From an uncultured Saprospiraceae bacterium (lineage in GTDB: Bacteria > Bacteroidota > Bacteroidia > Chitinophagales > Saprospiraceae): a stretch of 54,314 bases of DNA. Every line of letters starts with the position of its first letter. Within the stretch, counting starts at the first letter, position 1. Made by a program: the position numbers and the translations under genes. The DNA lies in assembly GCA_938016265.1 (NCBI GenBank), contig CALLWB010000033.1:1-54314 (forward strand), read 5' to 3'. Below the pieces are notes generated by a model. That model saw only the letters and a list, made by a program, of their open reading frames with translations, did not search any database and was not told the DNA's origin. Below are positions 51,072 to 54,314 of the stretch, piece after piece.

Positions 51072-51737
51072 ATGAAACATTTCTTTCTATTATTATTCCT
51101 CTTTATTACCGCTACATTGATTGCTCAGGACAAGGATACCGCAAGTGAAGACTCCAAACGCCTAAGCAAAAAAGAGATCAAAAATGATTTAAAACACAAA
51201 TTCCACCCTGGGAAAAAAGGAGCATTCGGATTTTATCTTGGGACCAATTACAATTATGGGTTGATTGCTGATGAGCATGCGCTTATTTTAGGAGGACGAC
51301 TAGGGTTTATCGTCAATCACCATTTGGCATTGGGCTTTGCTGCCCGCGGGATTTACAGCCCACAAGAAAAAGGGAATTCAGGGAGCAATGACTACTTTGC
51401 AACTGGTGGATATGGAGGGTTCTTTGTAGAACCGATTCTTTTTCCTAGTAAAATAGTCCATCTCACGTTTCCGGTCAGTCTGGGTGCTGGGGCGTTTGGC
51501 GGAGTGACTTATGACTTTGAAGACGAACCAACGGCAGAGGAAGAGGATTGGGATTTGGTTATTGTATTGGAGCCGGGCATCAATATAGAATACAAAGCAG
51601 CCAACTGGATTCGAATTGGTGCAGAAGCGAATTACCGCCTAGTTGGGGATCACCAAATCGATCAATTTAAGAATGGTGATTTTGACGGTTTTAGTGCGGG
51701 GATTTGTTTGAAAATTGGCTGGTTTGGCAAGAAATAA
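51072..51737 (+). CDS. Outer-membrane beta-barrel protein
   Basis: A 221-residue protein with a signal peptide (FFLLLFLFITATLIAQ), a Lys/Glu-rich segment at about 20-45, then alternating strands with aromatic girdles: GAFGFYLGTNYNYGLI, LILGGRLGFIVNHHLALGFA, VSLGAGAFGGVTYDF, IRIGAEANYRLV and FSAGICLKIGWFG. It looks like a small eight-strand barrel. An acidic loop, EDEPTAEEEDWD, is at about 150-162. No specific function can be assigned. It follows the esterase gene by 240 bp and precedes the helical paralogue by 114 bp. Confidence 0.82.
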   Translation: MKHFFLLLFLFITATLIAQDKDTASEDSKRLSKKEIKNDLKHKFHPGKKGAFGFYLGTNYNYGLIADEHALILGGRLGFIVNHHLALGFAARGIYSPQEKGNSGSNDYFATGGYGGFFVEPILFPSKIVHLTFPVSLGAGAFGGVTYDFEDEPTAEEEDWDLVIVLEPGINIEYKAANWIRIGAEANYRLVGDHQIDQFKNGDFDGFSAGICLKIGWFGKK

Positions 51738-51851
51738 TTGCAATCACCTACAAATGCGTAGCATTCGCGAAAGCTAAAAATTCTCCCAGTAAATGGCCTT
51801 GTAGCCCCTGCATAACGGAAAAAATCCGCATATTTACAGTAAAGAAAAGGT

Positions 51852-53252
51852 ATGCGGCAAACTAAGCTGATTGCATTGTTGAAAAATTTGGATGCTTTAG
51901 AAATGAAGCATTTCGGAGAGTTTGTAGCCAGTCCTTTTTTTAATAAAGACAAACGATTGTGGACTATCGTGCAAATGCTGCGAAAACACCATCCTGATTT
52001 TACAACCCGGACGTTGGTCAAGGCGGAGGTGTTTAAAAAGCTGTTTCCTGGTCAGCCAATTTCTTTGTCGCTGCAAAACAAGATGCTGCACACGATAGCA
52101 TCGTTGCTGGAAGATTTTCTGGTTTGGAATCGCTTGCAGCAACAATCCAACAAGAAGGAGTTTTTGCTGCTGGAGTCATTTAAGAAACGCGGAATGGACA
52201 AGCAGTTTTTTTCGAAAGCCGAAAAGCTACGCCTGGCCTTGGCAGACAAGAAAGTCGGCGATATGGATTATCATTATGATAATTATTATTTGAATTTTTT
52301 GATTTATGGGCATCCGAATTTGCCAAAGGCCAAAGGGGATGAGTACGCTCACGACTACAATCTTTCTCTGGATCAGTTTTTCTATGGAGCAAAGTTTAAA
52401 AGCATTGCTGGTATTCGATGTTTTAAAAAATATTTTAAAGGAGATGCGGATGGTTTGGATGGAGATCAGCTACTTGAGTTTGTAGATAAGGACAAGCTTT
52501 CTGGTCCTCAAAAAGCCTTTTATCTATTGGCAGTTGCCTTCGGGGCTGAAATTACAGTTCCTAAATATTATGAACTCAAAGATTTTGTATTCAAAGAACT
52601 CCACACTTTTGGAAGTGATCTTGTAGATATTTATCAATTACTATTTAACTATGGGGTCTATTGTCCATTGAAGGATAAAAAGGATAGAGAACTGTTTGAC
52701 TTGTATGTTCTAGGGTTGGAAAACGACCTTTTATTGGAGAATGGATATTTACTGGAAGTGAACTTCAATAACCTGATAATTCTTGCTTGTAGACTGAAGC
52801 GATTTGAATGGGCAAAGAAGTTTCTTGAAGAAAAAATTGATCTGATTTATATTGATAGTAGAAAAAACGTAGAAGCGTATTCTGATGCATATATCTCTTA
52901 CTCGGAGGGAAAATATGAGGAGGCCGTTAGGAAATTGATGAACGGTGATTTAGAGTTCTCTATTCAGTTTTATACGGTGAATGCCAAATTTGTTTTGTTG
53001 AAGACCTACTATTTGATGGATGATTTTGACAATTTGTATCGGTTTATGGATAGTTTGAATGTGTTTTTAAGACGAAACACAATACAAATTTCAAAAGAGA
53101 ATCAAAAGGGGATGTTGAACTTTGTCAGTCATCTAAAGAAGATATATCAATCCGACAATAAGAACGAGCTGCTTGATTTGAAGAAAAGAATGGAGAAGGA
53201 GCCCATTTACAGTAAAAAATGGCTGTTGGAGCAAATCGACCTAAAACTATAA
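51852..53252 (+). CDS. Hypothetical helical protein, paralogue of 19452-20930
   Basis: A 466-residue, charged, helical, apparently cytoplasmic protein. The N-terminal KHFGEFVASPFFNKDKRLWT, the middle VDIYQLLFNYGVYCPL and the C-terminal KKWLLEQIDLKL line up with the protein at 19452, at modest identity. Helical hairpin spacing such as YISYSEGKYEEAVRKL suggests TPR-like repeats. No enzyme motif is visible and I do not know its role. The conserved N-terminal FGEF..SP.FNK..RL block looks like the family's signature. A symmetric hairpin follows the stop. Confidence 0.75.
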   Translation: MRQTKLIALLKNLDALEMKHFGEFVASPFFNKDKRLWTIVQMLRKHHPDFTTRTLVKAEVFKKLFPGQPISLSLQNKMLHTIASLLEDFLVWNRLQQQSNKKEFLLLESFKKRGMDKQFFSKAEKLRLALADKKVGDMDYHYDNYYLNFLIYGHPNLPKAKGDEYAHDYNLSLDQFFYGAKFKSIAGIRCFKKYFKGDADGLDGDQLLEFVDKDKLSGPQKAFYLLAVAFGAEITVPKYYELKDFVFKELHTFGSDLVDIYQLLFNYGVYCPLKDKKDRELFDLYVLGLENDLLLENGYLLEVNFNNLIILACRLKRFEWAKKFLEEKIDLIYIDSRKNVEAYSDAYISYSEGKYEEAVRKLMNGDLEFSIQFYTVNAKFVLLKTYYLMDDFDNLYRFMDSLNVFLRRNTIQISKENQKGMLNFVSHLKKIYQSDNKNELLDLKKRMEKEPIYSKKWLLEQIDLKL

Positions 53253-53278
53253 AAGCCGCGCAATAAATTACGCGGCTT
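53253..53278. terminator. Bidirectional hairpin between convergent genes
   Basis: AAGCCGCG (53253-53260) pairs with CGCGGCTT (53271-53278) around a 10-base A+T loop. It has no long T run on the plus side. It lies between two convergent genes, so termination in both directions is likely. Confidence 0.6.
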
Positions 53279-53298
53279 CAACCTGTTGTTTTGGGATT

Positions 53299-54246
53299 CT
53301 ATTTTGATACCACTATTTTTCTGAATTTGTTTTGCCCAGCTTCCGTATATTTTAGGAGGTAAACGCCTGGGGAGGTCTGCTCTTGAATATTGACATTTGC
53401 TCCTTCATTATTGTATCGAATTCTAGCAGCCAACTGTTCACCAGTCAATCTGAAAATCTGTATTCCTGAAATTGACGAATTGGAGGTAAGTGTGAATTGT
53501 CCATTTTCAATCGGGTTTGGATATATGACAATTTGGTCTTGGTTGGATTCTAGGTTTAGCCTGTTTGTATTGTCGGGTACCGTTATTTCTGAAAAGCACA
53601 TAGAATCACCATTTGGGTCAACCTGACATTCCTTATTTCCATAATTTACCAGAGTTACATCATTAGTAATATCAACTCTCTGGGAGTTTGGACTGCATAT
53701 TGCTTGATGAAAAACTTCAAGTGTTTGAATGAAATTCTTATTGCCTGGTGTGCAAGTAACAGTATGAGTTTCTGGTTTACAATTAGGGAACTCATGTCCG
53801 TCTAGTGGAATTGCTTCTACAACTCCCAATACTGTAGTCCCACTTGATGGAGGAGATTTGGTTATGTATCCACTTCCTGTATGAAAAACTTTATTGTCAA
53901 AAGTATAGCTAGAATTTGGAGGTAAGTGTATGTTAAGTTTGAATTTTTGATTCTGAATGGAACTATAATTTTCCCAAAAAATTGTTTGAACACCTAACCC
54001 TGCATATTGGGTTGGAAAATCTTCGTAGAAAAAATTAAATTGGATGGATTCATCTGTGTCTAGTTCCAAGTCGCCTCCATGAAATGTGACCTTAGTCACA
54101 CCATTCTGCATAGAAAATTCAAGGTGTATTCCTGAATAATCAATGTTATTGGAGAAACATTGCCCAGAAGTACCAACACTAAGCAACATAAACACCGCCA
54201 TCAAACCAGCAGCAAAAAATCGTGATAAGTTTGTAATAAAATTCAT
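53299..54246 (-). CDS. T9SS type A cargo protein of unknown function
   Basis: A 315-residue exported protein. Signal peptide about 1-28 (FFAAGLMAVFMLLSVGTSG). A beta-rich region at about 30-220 has several cysteines (CFSNN, CKPETHTVTC, CSPN, CQVD, CFSE). The C-terminal T9SS type A sorting domain at about 235-315 contains QIVIYPNPIENGQFTLTS, IQIFRLTGEQL, TSPGVYLLKYTEAGQ and KIVVSK. It should be secreted through the T9SS and either surface-attached or released. The cargo domain is not recognised. The bases after its start (54247-54314) hold its presumed promoter region. Confidence 0.85.
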   Translation of the reverse strand: MNFITNLSRFFAAGLMAVFMLLSVGTSGQCFSNNIDYSGIHLEFSMQNGVTKVTFHGGDLELDTDESIQFNFFYEDFPTQYAGLGVQTIFWENYSSIQNQKFKLNIHLPPNSSYTFDNKVFHTGSGYITKSPPSSGTTVLGVVEAIPLDGHEFPNCKPETHTVTCTPGNKNFIQTLEVFHQAICSPNSQRVDITNDVTLVNYGNKECQVDPNGDSMCFSEITVPDNTNRLNLESNQDQIVIYPNPIENGQFTLTSNSSISGIQIFRLTGEQLAARIRYNNEGANVNIQEQTSPGVYLLKYTEAGQNKFRKIVVSK

Positions 54247-54314
54247 GGTTATTGTTTTTTAAGATGTATTATGAAATGAAAGCTAATAACTGAATCCAGG
54301 AAGTCATACCACAA

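Overview
The window reads as chromosomal DNA of a Bacteroidota bacterium, most likely of the Saprospiria (Lewinella/Haliscomenobacter-like) lineage. The signs are two proteins with type IX secretion (T9SS) C-terminal signals, an ECF sigma/FecR/TonB-receptor locus with an STN domain, families typical of the phylum (GSCFA, DUF2723, DUF4340, DUF2071), A+T-rich spacers without clear Shine-Dalgarno sequences, and at least one promoter of the TTG-N19-TAnnTTTG type. No tRNA, rRNA, CRISPR array, phage or intact insertion sequence was seen.

Layout. 1-86 is the end of a RodA/FtsW-type gene. 171-11.7 kb holds membrane proteins, lipoproteins, a DUF4340 protein, a cyclase-family hydrolase, a catalytically dead M16 peptidase homologue, a TlpA-like thiol-disulfide protein, an ABC exporter and a GSCFA protein. 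11.9-14.2 kb has a tiny lipoprotein with a very strong terminator and acetyl-CoA synthetase. 14.4-19.4 kb is an ECF sigma, FecR and TonB-receptor regulon with a folded leader before fecR. 19.4-20.9 kb and 51.8-53.3 kb carry two divergent paralogues of an unrecognised helical family. 21.2-28.3 kb is a cell-surface cluster: an IPTL-CTERM protein, a 1751-residue multidomain protein ending in a dockerin-like module, and a T9SS-anchored beta-rich protein that may be its cohesin-like partner. 28.4-31.9 kb has a CIA30-like secreted protein, a second ECF sigma with a zinc-less anti-sigma-like protein, a DUF2071 protein and a thioredoxin lipoprotein. 32.2-44.7 kb contains two large soluble PAS histidine kinases, a DUF2723 membrane protein, rpiB, an M28 peptidase and a stand-alone LytTR regulator. 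44.7-54.3 kb has recR, a GT2 glycosyltransferase fused to a degenerate sugar-transferase region, an SGNH/sialate-esterase-like surface enzyme with the same C-terminal dockerin-like module, an outer-membrane barrel protein and a T9SS cargo protein.

The most interesting points are: (i) the shared C-terminal module (VDWVL...LR, HRNH and two EF-hand-like DxNxxGxVxxxDR repeats) on two secreted proteins, one directly upstream of a candidate T9SS-anchored cohesin-like partner; (ii) an intergenic repeat with core AAGTGATGG-ACCGC in three copies, each downstream of a plus-strand gene; (iii) a GC-richer, self-complementary element at 45.48-45.63 kb upstream of recR; and (iv) a G-poor motif CTCCATAACCA recurring next to genes. 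All functions are read from sequence patterns and remembered family features; nothing was searched.
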